DNA of 32,596 bases from DASXBJ01 sp036491755 (GTDB lineage: Bacteria; Chloroflexota; Dormibacteria; Dormibacterales; Dormibacteraceae): assembly GCA_036491755.1 (NCBI GenBank), contig DASXBJ010000144.1, positions 1 through 32,596 of the forward strand, read 5' to 3'. The position numbers and the translations under genes were made by a program. Numbering within the stretch: position 1 is the first letter of the stretch; the number at the start of each line of letters is the position of its first letter. The notes below the pieces were generated by a model. The model searched no databases. It was not told the DNA's origin and worked only from the letters and a program-made list of their open reading frames with translations. Positions 1 through 6,696 of this stretch are shown piece after piece.

Positions 1-76
1 TGGTGGGCCGCCGTGGACTCGAACCACGTACCTCCGCGTTATCAGCACGGCGCTCTGCCAGTTGAGCTAGCGGCCC
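1..76 (-). tRNA. tRNA-Ile (anticodon GAT)
   Basis: The minus strand folds as a cloverleaf. The 7-bp acceptor stem GGGCCGC/GCGGCCC is followed by discriminator A and a genomically encoded CCA at the window edge (positions 1-3). The anticodon loop CTGATAA gives GAT, and the T-loop reads GGTTCGAGTCC. tRNA-Ile(GAT) usually sits in the 16S-23S spacer, but no rRNA lies upstream here, so this copy appears to stand alone. A TAGACT box at 115-120 could be its -10 element. Confidence 0.96.
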
Positions 77-114
77 AGATCCCCCGGACTCGAAGCCACG
101 CTTCGACCCGATGG

Positions 115-120
115 AGTCTA
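115..120 (-). promoter_or_regulatory. Putative -10 box of tRNA-Ile
   Basis: The minus strand reads TAGACT, the same hexamer found before greA and the phosphodiesterase gene in this window. A start site about 7 bases downstream would put the 90-106 hairpin at the very 5' end of the pre-tRNA leader. No convincing -35 box is visible. Confidence 0.35.
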
Positions 121-447
121 ACCGGGCCGCTTGATTTTACGAATCCCGCCGCTTCGCCGATGATCGCGTTGCCTCAAGCGGCTACCACGAGTCACGAGCT
201 GGAGAGCCGCGCCGATAACTCAGTCTTCGGCAGAGGGCGGCGAAAACTAAGTGGGAGGCCCAGACGGTTTTCTAGAACGGCGGACAGGGTGCCCGACGTG
301 GCGCGACTCCATGTGACCGGCGGACCCTATCGGCCAGCCGAAGTGACGGTTTGGCCCGGCGATCAGACCGAACCGTCGCCCAGGCAAACTATCCGACCGC
401 CGGCGCTCACCATCGCGATCGCGACGCTTGAGGCGCGAGTCAAGACA

Positions 448-481
448 AACGGCCCCTGGTCCATCACGACCCGGGGCCGTT
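448..481 (-). terminator. Stem-loop, probable terminator of the tRNA-Trp transcript
   Basis: AACGGCCCC at 448-456 pairs with GGGGCCGTT at 473-481. After one mismatch, four further pairs close a six-base loop, making about 13 bp. Read on the minus strand, the second arm is followed by TGTCTTG, a moderately U-rich tail. This orientation fits termination of the minus-strand tRNA-Trp transcript about 190 bases downstream of that gene. The tail is not a clean U-run. Confidence 0.5.
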
Positions 482-672
482 CTCGCTGCGGGAGAGCGCC
501 TGGCGGCCCGTAGGTCCCGTCGCGCTCTCGAATCCGCAGTACACACGCCAGACCTTGGAGGCTCCTGGGAATTGGCTATCGAAACGGTGTGTCTAGGCAA
601 ATGAGGCCGTCCTTCTCGTCTCGCGGCTGTCTTGGTTGCCGGCGGACCTACGAGCATTTCGTATTGAGGACA

Positions 673-750
673 TGGCAGGGGCGGAAGGATTCGAACCCTC
701 GGCCCTCGGTTTTGGAGACCGATGCTCTGACCAGACTGAGCTACGCCCCT
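673..750 (-). tRNA. tRNA-Trp (anticodon CCA)
   Basis: The minus strand gives acceptor stem AGGGGCG/CGCCCCT, discriminator G and an encoded CCA at 673-675. The anticodon loop CTCCAAA reads CCA, and the T-arm is GGGTTCGAATCC. In many bacteria this tRNA precedes secE-nusG, but no such genes follow here. A TAGAAT box lies 14 bases upstream of the mature 5' end. Confidence 0.96.
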
Positions 751-764
751 TCGGACCGATTTGA

Positions 765-770
765 ATTCTA
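765..770 (-). promoter_or_regulatory. Putative -10 box of tRNA-Trp
   Basis: TAGAAT on the minus strand ends 14 bases before the mature tRNA 5' end, leaving room for a short leader. It lies back to back with the TACGAT box of the plus-strand phosphoesterase (805-810), so 751-817 is a divergent promoter region. Confidence 0.45.
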
Positions 771-804
771 CCCGACCCTCAAATGGCCACTCCCGGCCGC
801 CGAT

Positions 805-810
805 TACGAT
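805..810 (+). promoter_or_regulatory. Putative leaderless -10 box of the phosphoesterase
   Basis: TACGAT is followed by exactly seven bases and then the ATG at 818. This spacing places transcription initiation at or next to the start codon. GAGGTG directly abuts the ATG and is too close to act as a normal Shine-Dalgarno site. Confidence 0.5.
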
Positions 811-817
811 CGAGGTG

Positions 818-1540
818 ATGCCTGATGCGGATCTTCCGGTCCTGATCGTGGGCGACGTCCACGGCGACCTTGTGCGCCTCTTCGAGGCGTTGAAGCCCTA
901 CCCCGCGACCGCTTGGCACACCATCTTCCTCGGCGACCTCGTCGATTACGGCCCGTTCGGGGTCGGCGCGCTGCGCTTCGCGCGCGATCGTCCGAACACC
1001 GAGGTGCTGCTCGGCAATCACGAGGTTGCGATGCTCTGGGCGCTGCGGGACCCGGCGCGCGTCGGATTCTGGATTGGAATCGGCGGCCAGCAGCACGACC
1101 TCCACGAGCTCGGGAGCGACGAGGCTCTGCAGCGCTGGATGCGCGAGCGGCCTGCCTTGATGAAGCTCCCGGACGGCACCCTCCTGCAGCACTGCGGCAA
1201 TGACGACTGCCGCGACCTGATCGCCATCGACGAGCCTGGCCCTGTGGCGGCGATCAATGCCGAGGTGGCGAGGCTCTTGAGCTCTGGAGGCGAAGCTCGC
1301 CTGTGGGAGATCTTCAGCGGTCGCAACGCCTTCGCCACGCAGCCGGATCGACTTGACAGGTGGCTCGAGCTCACGGGCTCGCGGCGGGTCGTCTACGGCC
1401 ACACCCCTCACCGCAATCGCACCCCCGAGCGCTACCACGACGGCAAGGCGATCAACTACGACGGCGGCTTGTCGCGCACTCACCGCAACCATCGCGCGGG
1501 GTCCGCGCTCGGCGCCACGGTGGCGCCGCTCGAGGATTAG
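818..1540 (+). CDS. Metallophosphoesterase (calcineurin-like)
   Basis: The 240-residue cytoplasmic protein carries the ordered metal-site signatures of the calcineurin-like phosphoesterase fold: GDVHGD near residues 12-17, GDLVDYGP near 39-46, GNHE near 65-68, and a late YGHTPH motif. These coordinate a di-metal centre that hydrolyses phosphoesters. The HTPH ending and the DYGP motif resemble the bis(5'-nucleosyl)-tetraphosphatase/serine-threonine phosphatase branch, but the substrate cannot be read from sequence. The ATG at 818 is chosen because VLIVGDVHG follows within six residues and a TANNNT box sits seven bases upstream. An in-frame TTG at 761 would add residues overlapping the promoter. 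Its stop codon interlocks with that of the convergent MGMT gene. Confidence 0.88.
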   Translation: MPDADLPVLIVGDVHGDLVRLFEALKPYPATAWHTIFLGDLVDYGPFGVGALRFARDRPNTEVLLGNHEVAMLWALRDPARVGFWIGIGGQQHDLHELGSDEALQRWMRERPALMKLPDGTLLQHCGNDDCRDLIAIDEPGPVAAINAEVARLLSSGGEARLWEIFSGRNAFATQPDRLDRWLELTGSRRVVYGHTPHRNRTPERYHDGKAINYDGGLSRTHRNHRAGSALGATVAPLED

Positions 1541-2304
1541 GCGGCAGCCGGCCGGCAGTGCTTGCACGGCCGGTAGCCGGCCGCACGTGCCTCCGCCTCG
1601 TTGTGGAATCGCACGACGTTCCTCTCGTTCGCGGTCTTGCCGTGGTAGCACGTCGGGAAGCAGAACACCTTGGTTGTGCGCACTCCTTCGTAGCGATAAC
1701 CACGATGCGCGAAATCCTGGAGACGGACCAGCTGCACGCCCTCCATCGTGAGGATCGACTTCTTGGCCTCCGGCCCGCCTCCGCCGTAGTTTCCGATGTG
1801 GCCGTCCGTGCGCACCACGCGGTGGCATGGGATGAAATACGGAATGGGATTGTTGGCCAGCGCCGTGCCCACTGCGCGCACCGCGGCGGGGTGGCCGATC
1901 TCGCGCGCGATCCATCCGTAAGGCCTCACCTGTCCGCGCGGGATCTCGAGCGTCTTGCGCAGAACCGCCTGCTCGAACGGCGTCAAGCCGCGAAGGTCGA
2001 ACCGCAGACGCCGCCTGCCGTTCAGCTCGTCCGTCACCTTGGCGGCCAGGTCTGCCGGAGCCGGCGCCTGGGACAGCTGGCGCCGCACATCTTTGCGAAA
2101 CCACTTCTCGAACTCTTCGGCCGACGCCATGCGCGCCGCGGCGGACACCCCATTGCGATTCCACGCCACATATACCGGGCCGAGCACGGTTTCGAAGCGC
2201 GCGTATGAATCCGCCATCCCAACATGGGCCAGCAGGCGGTCGGCGAACCCGGCGGGCGCCTTGACATCGCCTAGCCGCTTCAGATCAGTCGTCAGGGTTG
2301 TCAT
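1537..2304 (-). CDS. Methylated-DNA-protein cysteine methyltransferase with C-terminal Ada-type zinc domain
   Basis: This is a suicide repair protein that takes alkyl groups from O6-alkylguanine. The 255 residues comprise an N-terminal segment (1-30) resembling anti-sigma N-termini, an MGMT-like N-domain (about 33-95), and the catalytic domain (about 105-190) with acceptor Cys160 in IPCHRVV and the helix-turn-helix region PYGWIAREIG. A final segment (about 207-252) has Cys215, Cys219, Cys247 and Cys250 spaced as in the Ada zinc site, including AGYRPCKHC. In Ada proper this domain is N-terminal and repairs phosphotriesters while activating transcription; here it is C-terminal. The start overlaps the end of the upstream ECF sigma gene by 20 bases, so the two are probably translationally coupled. 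Enzyme identity is very likely; activity of the zinc domain is inferred. Confidence 0.92.
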   Translation of the reverse strand: MTTLTTDLKRLGDVKAPAGFADRLLAHVGMADSYARFETVLGPVYVAWNRNGVSAAARMASAEEFEKWFRKDVRRQLSQAPAPADLAAKVTDELNGRRRLRFDLRGLTPFEQAVLRKTLEIPRGQVRPYGWIAREIGHPAAVRAVGTALANNPIPYFIPCHRVVRTDGHIGNYGGGGPEAKKSILTMEGVQLVRLQDFAHRGYRYEGVRTTKVFCFPTCYHGKTANERNVVRFHNEAEARAAGYRPCKHCRPAAA

Positions 2305-2800
2305 CGTTGTCTCCTCTGAGCATTTTCAATCCGCGATGGACGTTTGCCTTCACCGTGCCCACCGGCTGGCCGAGCGCGGCCGCCGCCTCCTCGTACGAGA
2401 GCTCCTGCACGTGGCGCAGGACGACGGCCTCCCGATAGCGAGGCGGCAGCCCGGCCACTCGAACCGCGAGGTCTTCCATGTCGGCCCTGAGCATCGCGTC
2501 GTCCTCCGGCCCCGATGATCTGTCGGGTTCGCTGCCGTTCAGCTCCACCAACCTTGGCTTGAGGCCGCGCACCCGGTTGCGCACGACGTTGATGGCGATC
2601 CTGTTCAGCCAGGCCTTCTGCTTGAGGTCGCGCACGCGCTCGGGCGGGTAGGTCACCATCGCGCGATAGGCACGCAGGAACGTGTCCTGCGCCACCTCCT
2701 CGGCGTCGTGACGGTTGCCCGTCAGAGCGAAGCACAGGGCGAAGACCCGGTTCTGGTGTTCGTGCACCATCCGCTCGAAGACCCGCTCGCTGACCTCCAT
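2285..2800 (-). CDS. ECF-type RNA polymerase sigma factor (coupled to MGMT)
   Basis: The 171-residue sigma-70-family protein has region 2 (RVFALCFALTGNRHDAEEVAQDTFLRA style, about residues 15-60) and region 4 (LPPRYREAVVLRHVQELSYEE onward, about 110-160) with a helix-turn-helix. It would direct RNA polymerase to alternative promoters. The ATG at 2800 is selected because AGGAGG lies three bases upstream and region 2 begins shortly after; the frame is open further upstream but reads as non-coding. No anti-sigma gene follows: the next gene, overlapping by 20 bases, is the MGMT repair protein. That suggests control of, or by, an alkylation response. It is divergent from a second sigma gene with an 85-base gap. 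Confidence 0.92.
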   Translation of the reverse strand: MEVSERVFERMVHEHQNRVFALCFALTGNRHDAEEVAQDTFLRAYRAMVTYPPERVRDLKQKAWLNRIAINVVRNRVRGLKPRLVELNGSEPDRSSGPEDDAMLRADMEDLAVRVAGLPPRYREAVVLRHVQELSYEEAAAALGQPVGTVKANVHRGLKMLRGDNDDNPDD

Positions 2801-2845
2801 CTGCCTCCTAAACACGCCCTTTGCCGATCCGGTTGCAATGTCCGG

Positions 2846-2872
2846 GGAACCGGAACCCGGCGATAGGTGTAA
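2846..2872 (+). promoter_or_regulatory. Possible ECF-type promoter of the second sigma gene
   Basis: GGAAC at 2846-2850 is followed after 16 bases by GTGTAA at 2867-2872, and the ATG is 13 bases further on. GGAAC with a 16-17 base spacer is the typical -35 of many ECF sigma factors, which often transcribe their own genes. The -10 match is only approximate. Confidence 0.27.
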
Positions 2873-2885
2873 ATGATGCGTTCCG

Positions 2886-3446
2886 ATGGAGGGCCGGCCA
2901 ACGGGCGATTCTGAGCTGCTCGTGCGCGCCCAGCGCGGCGACACGGCTGCCTATGAGGAGATCGTGCACCGATACCAGCAGATCGCGTTCCGGACGGCGC
3001 TCGTGATAACGGGCTCAGCGCCCGAGGCGGAGGACGCCGCCCAGGATGGCTTCATCAAGGCCTACCGCGCGCTTGACCGCTTTCGCGCCGGCGCCGACCC
3101 CCGCCCGTGGTTGCTGCGGATCGTGGCCAATGAAGCGCGCAACCGTGTCCGGTCCTCGGGGCGCCGCCAGGGTCTCGAGCTGCGCCTGATCGCGGGCTTC
3201 CGCCAGGGGGATGCGGTCCCATCCCCCGAGGCGGCGGCCGTCGCCGCCGAGGATCACAGCGCGTTGCTCCGAGAGCTGAACCAGCTGGATGGAGACGACC
3301 GCCGGGTGATCGCGCTGCGATATTTGCTCGAGCTGAGCAGCGAGGAGACTGCCGTTGCGCTTGGCGTCCCCGAAGGCACGGTCAAGTCGAGGCTCTCGCG
3401 GGCCCTCGCCCGCCTGCGCGAGCGCATGGAGGTGGCGGGTGCCTGA
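2886..3446 (+). CDS. ECF-type RNA polymerase sigma factor
   Basis: The 186-residue sigma factor has a region 2 core (AYEEIVHRYQQIAFRTAL, then DAAQDGFIKAYRAL, residues about 22-65), the PWLLRIVANEARNRVR segment, an acidic/alanine-rich linker, and region 4 (LDGDDRRVIALRYLLELS to GTVKSRLSRALARLRERM, about 133-182). It would recruit RNA polymerase to a small regulon. No Shine-Dalgarno sequence precedes the ATG. The 3' end overlaps the GTG start of the next gene, a membrane protein that is its likely anti-sigma partner. It diverges from the MGMT-coupled sigma gene across 85 bases. Confidence 0.93.
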   Translation: MEGRPTGDSELLVRAQRGDTAAYEEIVHRYQQIAFRTALVITGSAPEAEDAAQDGFIKAYRALDRFRAGADPRPWLLRIVANEARNRVRSSGRRQGLELRLIAGFRQGDAVPSPEAAAVAAEDHSALLRELNQLDGDDRRVIALRYLLELSSEETAVALGVPEGTVKSRLSRALARLRERMEVAGA

Positions 3447-4236
3447 TATCGAGACGCAGCTGGGCGAGCTCGCGACTGCCATCGACTGGCCCGCCACGCC
3501 CGAGCTTGCCGCCCGAGTCGCCCAGCACCTCCGCACTCACGGGGAAAGTCGGGCCGCAACACCGCCCTGGTGGGCGATAACGGGCGGCCGATACCGCTGG
3601 GCGCTGGCCGCTGCGGTGTTGGTTGCGGTCGCGGCGGCCCTCGCCTACACCCCGTCTCGCGATGCGCTGGCCGGTTGGATAAACCTGCATACGATCATCC
3701 AGCGCGTCCAGCAGGTCCCGTCGCCATCGCCCCAGCCACCGGGCCCGCTGGGCAAGCGCCTCGGGCTTGGTTCAGCGACAACGCTGCAGAAGGCTCAGAG
3801 AGCGCTCGCCTGGAAAGTCGCTCTGCCTTCCTCCCTTGCAACCCCGGACGAGGTCTACGTGCAGCAGCCGCCTGAGGGACCGCCGCAAGGCGAGGTGACC
3901 CTCGTCTATGCGTCCCGCCCGAGGATCCCGGTCGCGTCCCAAACCGGTGTGGCCGTGCTGATCACCGAGGCGCGCGGTTCCGTGGATGCGAACTTCTTCG
4001 GCAAGATGATCGGCCAGACATCCACGTTTGAAGTGGTGACGGTCGCCGGCCACCAGGGCTACTGGATCGCCGGCGCACAGAACGTCTTCTTCTTCCTCGA
4101 TGCGCAAGGCAACATACGCAACGAGACGATGCGACTCGCGGCGAACGTATTGATCCTCGACGACAACGGAACGATCGTCCGCATCGAGGGCAACCTGACC
4201 AAGGCGCAAGCGCTGGAGATCGCAGGCTCGCTTTAG
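3439..4236 (+). CDS. Putative membrane anti-sigma factor with DUF4367-like domain
   Basis: The 265-residue protein has a cytosolic N-terminus of about 50 residues, one transmembrane helix (about 53-70, WALAAAVLVAVAAALAY), a Pro/Ser-rich linker, and an extracytoplasmic region ending in IVRIEGNLTKAQALEIAGSL. That ending and the GYWIAGAQN strand resemble DUF4367 domains of Firmicutes anti-sigma proteins. The GTG start overlaps the sigma stop by 8 bases and has GGAGGT five bases upstream, so translation is coupled to the sigma gene. It presumably tethers and inhibits that sigma. No zinc-binding HxxxCxxC motif is present, so this is not a ZAS-type anti-sigma factor. Function rests on topology and context. 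Confidence 0.75.
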   Translation: MPDIETQLGELATAIDWPATPELAARVAQHLRTHGESRAATPPWWAITGGRYRWALAAAVLVAVAAALAYTPSRDALAGWINLHTIIQRVQQVPSPSPQPPGPLGKRLGLGSATTLQKAQRALAWKVALPSSLATPDEVYVQQPPEGPPQGEVTLVYASRPRIPVASQTGVAVLITEARGSVDANFFGKMIGQTSTFEVVTVAGHQGYWIAGAQNVFFFLDAQGNIRNETMRLAANVLILDDNGTIVRIEGNLTKAQALEIAGSL

Positions 4237-4260
4237 GAACCTACGCGTCCCGGCCGGTGT

Positions 4261-5523
4261 ATGGGATGCGAGATGACAGGAATGCGAGGTCTGGCGGCAG
4301 CGTTCGGCTGTGTGGTCATGGTGGCGGCCTGCGGAAAGCCAGTCGGATTCGCACCTCCGGTGGGTGGCGGCGACAAGCTGTACGAGGCCACGTTGCAGCA
4401 GACGCAGATCGCGGTCATCGATTCGCAGTCCCATGCAGCGGTGCGCACCCTCCCACTCGGCACACCCTCTCCGGACTGGAGGCACCTTTATTCCGTGGTT
4501 TCTAACACCCTGGTGGACACCGATCCACAGACCGGGGCGACCCTGCACCGGATTCAGCTCCCCGGCTACTACGCGCTGCCTCCCGCCACGGTGAGCGGAA
4601 TCCCGGGCGGGCTGTCCCACAACGGCCGGTGGCTCACGCTGCAGAACACAACAAGCCTCTTTCCAAGGGTCACGCACTTCATCGTCATCGACACGACCTA
4701 CGCTTCGCCGCCGAAACGCATCGACCTTGACGGCGACTTCACGTTCGACGCGATCAGCGACGACGGCCAGCGCCTCTATCTGATCGAGTATCTGTCAGGG
4801 GCGAGCTACAGGGTGCGCATGGTCGACGTCGCCGCCGGCCAGCTCAACTCGATGGTCGTGTTCGACAAGACCGACGGGACCGAGGCCATGGCCGGGACTC
4901 GCATTTCGGGCGTTCCGTCGCCAGACGGCAACTCGCTGTACAGCGTTTACGTCCGGCAGAACGATGTTCCTTTCGTCCACGCCCTCGACCTGCGGGGACC
5001 GAGCGCAAGGTGCATCAATCTGCCAGGCTCGGGCTACGGATCAGCGAATGGCGGCGCCGAGTTCGACTGGTCGCTCGCGCTGACGCCTGATGGTTCCACC
5101 CTCTACGCGGTCAACGCCGCCGTTGGAGTCGTGAGCGAGATCGACACCAGCAGCCAGACGGTGACCCGCACATCGCACTTCACGTCGCTCACCTCGAGCC
5201 CAGCCGGCCTGCTCATCCCGAACGTCGAGGCCAAAGAGCTCGGCTCCAGCGCCGCGGTGTTGAGCCGCGACGGCAAAACGCTGGTGGCGGCCGGCGGCTC
5301 AGGCATCGTCTGGATCGACACGACGACACTTCAGGTTCGTAACCATGCACTGGGCGGCTCAACGATTTGGGGCCTCGGTTTGAGCCCCGACGGAAATACC
5401 CTTTACGCGCTCAGTGACAGCGGCATCATCGCCCCGATCTCGATATCGACCGGTGCCGTCGGCACGACGTTCGGTCCGGCAGCGGGTTATCCCATGGCCC
5501 TCATGCGGGTGGCGGCTGCTTAG
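4261..5523 (+). CDS. Beta-propeller lipoprotein
   Basis: The frame encodes 420 residues: a lipoprotein signal ending in the lipobox VAAC, then a body built of repeats. Recurrent SPDGNSLYSV, TPDGSTLYAV, SRDGKTLVAA and SPDGNTLYAL strands mark the blades of a YVTN/WD40-like propeller, so it is probably anchored on the outer face of the membrane as a binding scaffold; no catalytic motif is evident. In-frame ATGs at 4261, 4273 and 4282 are all possible starts, and the last gives the tidiest signal peptide (MRGLAAAFGCVVMVAAC). None has a clear ribosome site. It lies 24 bases after the anti-sigma gene and may be in that operon. Its stop interlocks with a convergent small ORF. Confidence 0.82.
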   Translation: MGCEMTGMRGLAAAFGCVVMVAACGKPVGFAPPVGGGDKLYEATLQQTQIAVIDSQSHAAVRTLPLGTPSPDWRHLYSVVSNTLVDTDPQTGATLHRIQLPGYYALPPATVSGIPGGLSHNGRWLTLQNTTSLFPRVTHFIVIDTTYASPPKRIDLDGDFTFDAISDDGQRLYLIEYLSGASYRVRMVDVAAGQLNSMVVFDKTDGTEAMAGTRISGVPSPDGNSLYSVYVRQNDVPFVHALDLRGPSARCINLPGSGYGSANGGAEFDWSLALTPDGSTLYAVNAAVGVVSEIDTSSQTVTRTSHFTSLTSSPAGLLIPNVEAKELGSSAAVLSRDGKTLVAAGGSGIVWIDTTTLQVRNHALGGSTIWGLGLSPDGNTLYALSDSGIIAPISISTGAVGTTFGPAAGYPMALMRVAAA

Positions 5524-5741
5524 TCTCCAGCGTTTCGTATCCGCGGCAGGTGAGAACCGGGAGCCTCGGATAGCGCGGAAATGACTGATCCGTCAGCGAG
5601 CGCGCGCACATCCAGAAGGTGCTCCGCCGAGCGGGCACCTTTCGGGAATGCTTGCAGTTGGCGCAGAGCCCCGGTTCCACGACCCAACATCATGTAGCGG
5701 CCGGAGCGGCGGCGGCGGAACCGGATCCAGGTGAGCGTCAC
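5520..5741 (-). CDS. Small hypothetical protein
   Basis: This 73-residue frame starts with GTG and has a very basic N-terminus (FRRRRSGRY), then a mixed segment (LRQLQAFPKGARSAEHLLDVRALADGS) that reads like a folded domain. I do not recognise a family. It fills the only gap between two confident genes. Its TAA interlocks with the TAG of the convergent lipoprotein gene, as at 1537-1540 and 19803-19806, which favours a real gene. There is no signal peptide, membrane segment or clear ribosome binding site. It could still be a chance frame in GC-rich DNA. Confidence 0.4.
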   Translation of the reverse strand: MTLTWIRFRRRRSGRYMMLGRGTGALRQLQAFPKGARSAEHLLDVRALADGSVISALSEAPGSHLPRIRNAGD

Positions 5742-5790
5742 AGCAGGCCCTACGTTGGCCGGCGATTGTCAGCTCACTGATCGCTGAAAA

Positions 5791-6657
5791 TCAGGCGTTT
5801 GTAAGCTCGGGCATGGTCTCGAGCGCTTTGACCAGGCGCTCGAACGAGCTGGCGATGCCGTATCGCGCGGCAAGCTCTTCGACCCGCTGCGGATGCTCGG
5901 GATACCGGTCCCTTCGGCCGCGCGGCATCTCGATCTTGAGGTCCGCAACCGGCAGCACCACGCGCTGCGCCTTCTCCAGGTATTCGGCGTCCGAAGTCCG
6001 AAAGAGCCCGGCCTCGAGCATGGCGTCGATCGACTTGTACCGGCGGACGAGGTCCGCCGCTTTCTTCGGCCCGAAGCCGGCCAACCCGGGCAGGCCGTCG
6101 GAGGGGTCGCCCCGAAGAATGGCGAAAGCCGAATAGGATCGCCCCGGAATCGAGTAACGGCGCTCGACCTCCGCCTCGTCGACCACTGCCAGGCCGCCCT
6201 TCTCCGGGTACAGGACGATCACCTCGCGGTCCCGGATCAGGCTGAACAGATCGCGGTCGCCGCTGTAGATCTCGATGGGCGGGCTGACCCTCGAGGCGAT
6301 CGAGGCGATGATGTCCTCGGCCTCATATCCCTCGAGACCGACCGCATCCACTCCGACGGCGGCCAGGCAATCCATGATGATCGGCATCTGCGGAATCAGG
6401 GCCGGGGGTATCGGCTCGGCGGTCCGGTGCTCCTTGTACCCGGGGATGAGCGCGACCCGCCAGTCGGGCCGCCAATCCTCGTCGGTGGTCACCGCGACGT
6501 GGCGCGGCTTGCGGTCGGTGATATGGCGCGCCAGGTTGTCCATGAATCCGCGCACCGCGTTGACCAGCGCGCCGTCAGGCCCGCGCATCGTCTGCGGGAT
6601 GGCATAGAACGCGCGGAAGATCGCGCTCGATCCGTCAACCAGCAGCCATTCGGTCAA
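5791..6657 (-). CDS. 5'-3' exonuclease / flap nuclease (PolA N-domain-like)
   Basis: The 288-residue stand-alone protein matches the 5' nuclease domain of DNA polymerase I. It opens with LLVDGSSAIFRAFYAIP, contains the acidic cluster GYEAEDIIAS and SGDRDLFSLI, and the helix-3-turn-helix DNA-binding motif GDPSDGLPGLAGFGPKKAADLV. Such proteins remove RNA primers and flaps in replication and repair using two metal ions. The TTG at 6657 is the only sensible start: the conserved strand begins five residues later, while the frame upstream is arginine-rich and antisense to the neighbouring lipoprotein. A TACGAT box lies nine bases before the TTG, inside a palindrome shared with the divergent gene. 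Confidence 0.88.
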   Translation of the reverse strand: MTEWLLVDGSSAIFRAFYAIPQTMRGPDGALVNAVRGFMDNLARHITDRKPRHVAVTTDEDWRPDWRVALIPGYKEHRTAEPIPPALIPQMPIIMDCLAAVGVDAVGLEGYEAEDIIASIASRVSPPIEIYSGDRDLFSLIRDREVIVLYPEKGGLAVVDEAEVERRYSIPGRSYSAFAILRGDPSDGLPGLAGFGPKKAADLVRRYKSIDAMLEAGLFRTSDAEYLEKAQRVVLPVADLKIEMPRGRRDRYPEHPQRVEELAARYGIASSFERLVKALETMPELTNA

Positions 6658-6666
6658 GGTCGCATC

Positions 6667-6687
6667 ATCGTAAGACGGCTTTACGAT
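6667..6687. promoter_or_regulatory. Palindrome containing two back-to-back -10 boxes
   Basis: ATCGTAA at 6667-6673 and TTACGAT at 6681-6687 are perfect inverted repeats seven bases apart. Each half contains TACGAT on the strand leading to its own gene, exactly nine bases before the TTG of the exonuclease (6657, minus) and of the lipoprotein (6697, plus). The symmetry may be a bidirectional promoter, a repressor operator, or both. Confidence 0.5.
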
Positions 6688-6696
6688 GGCAAAGGG

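Larger units (their letters stand above)
77..672. other. Non-coding stretch between two tRNA genes
   Basis: I see no credible gene in these roughly 600 bases. The open frames on both strands are arginine/proline-rich and lack domain patterns, hydrophobic cores and ribosome binding sites. Recognisable items are a 17-base perfect hairpin at 90-106 (arms TCGAAGC/GCTTCGA, loop CAC), a TAGACT box on the minus strand at 115-120, and the strong stem-loop at 448-481 listed separately. Base composition matches the neighbours. Confidence 0.6.

Noticed and set aside
84..132. tRNA-like stretch upstream of tRNA-Ile (minus strand)
   Set aside because: It has a T-arm-like CTCGAAG but no matching acceptor stem, D-arm or anticodon arm; no cloverleaf can be drawn.
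779..2164. 461-codon open frame on the minus strand
   Set aside because: It is antisense to the phosphoesterase and out of frame with MGMT; arginine/alanine-rich composition typical of GC-rich shadow frames.
2813..2838. Possible ECF promoter (TGCAAC, 15 bases, CGTG) for the minus-strand sigma gene
   Set aside because: The implied transcription start falls inside the AGGAGG ribosome binding site at 2804-2809, so the message would lose it.
5893..6696. Upstream extension of the lipoprotein frame
   Set aside because: Antisense to the exonuclease gene, and the lipoprotein signal peptide begins only at 6697.
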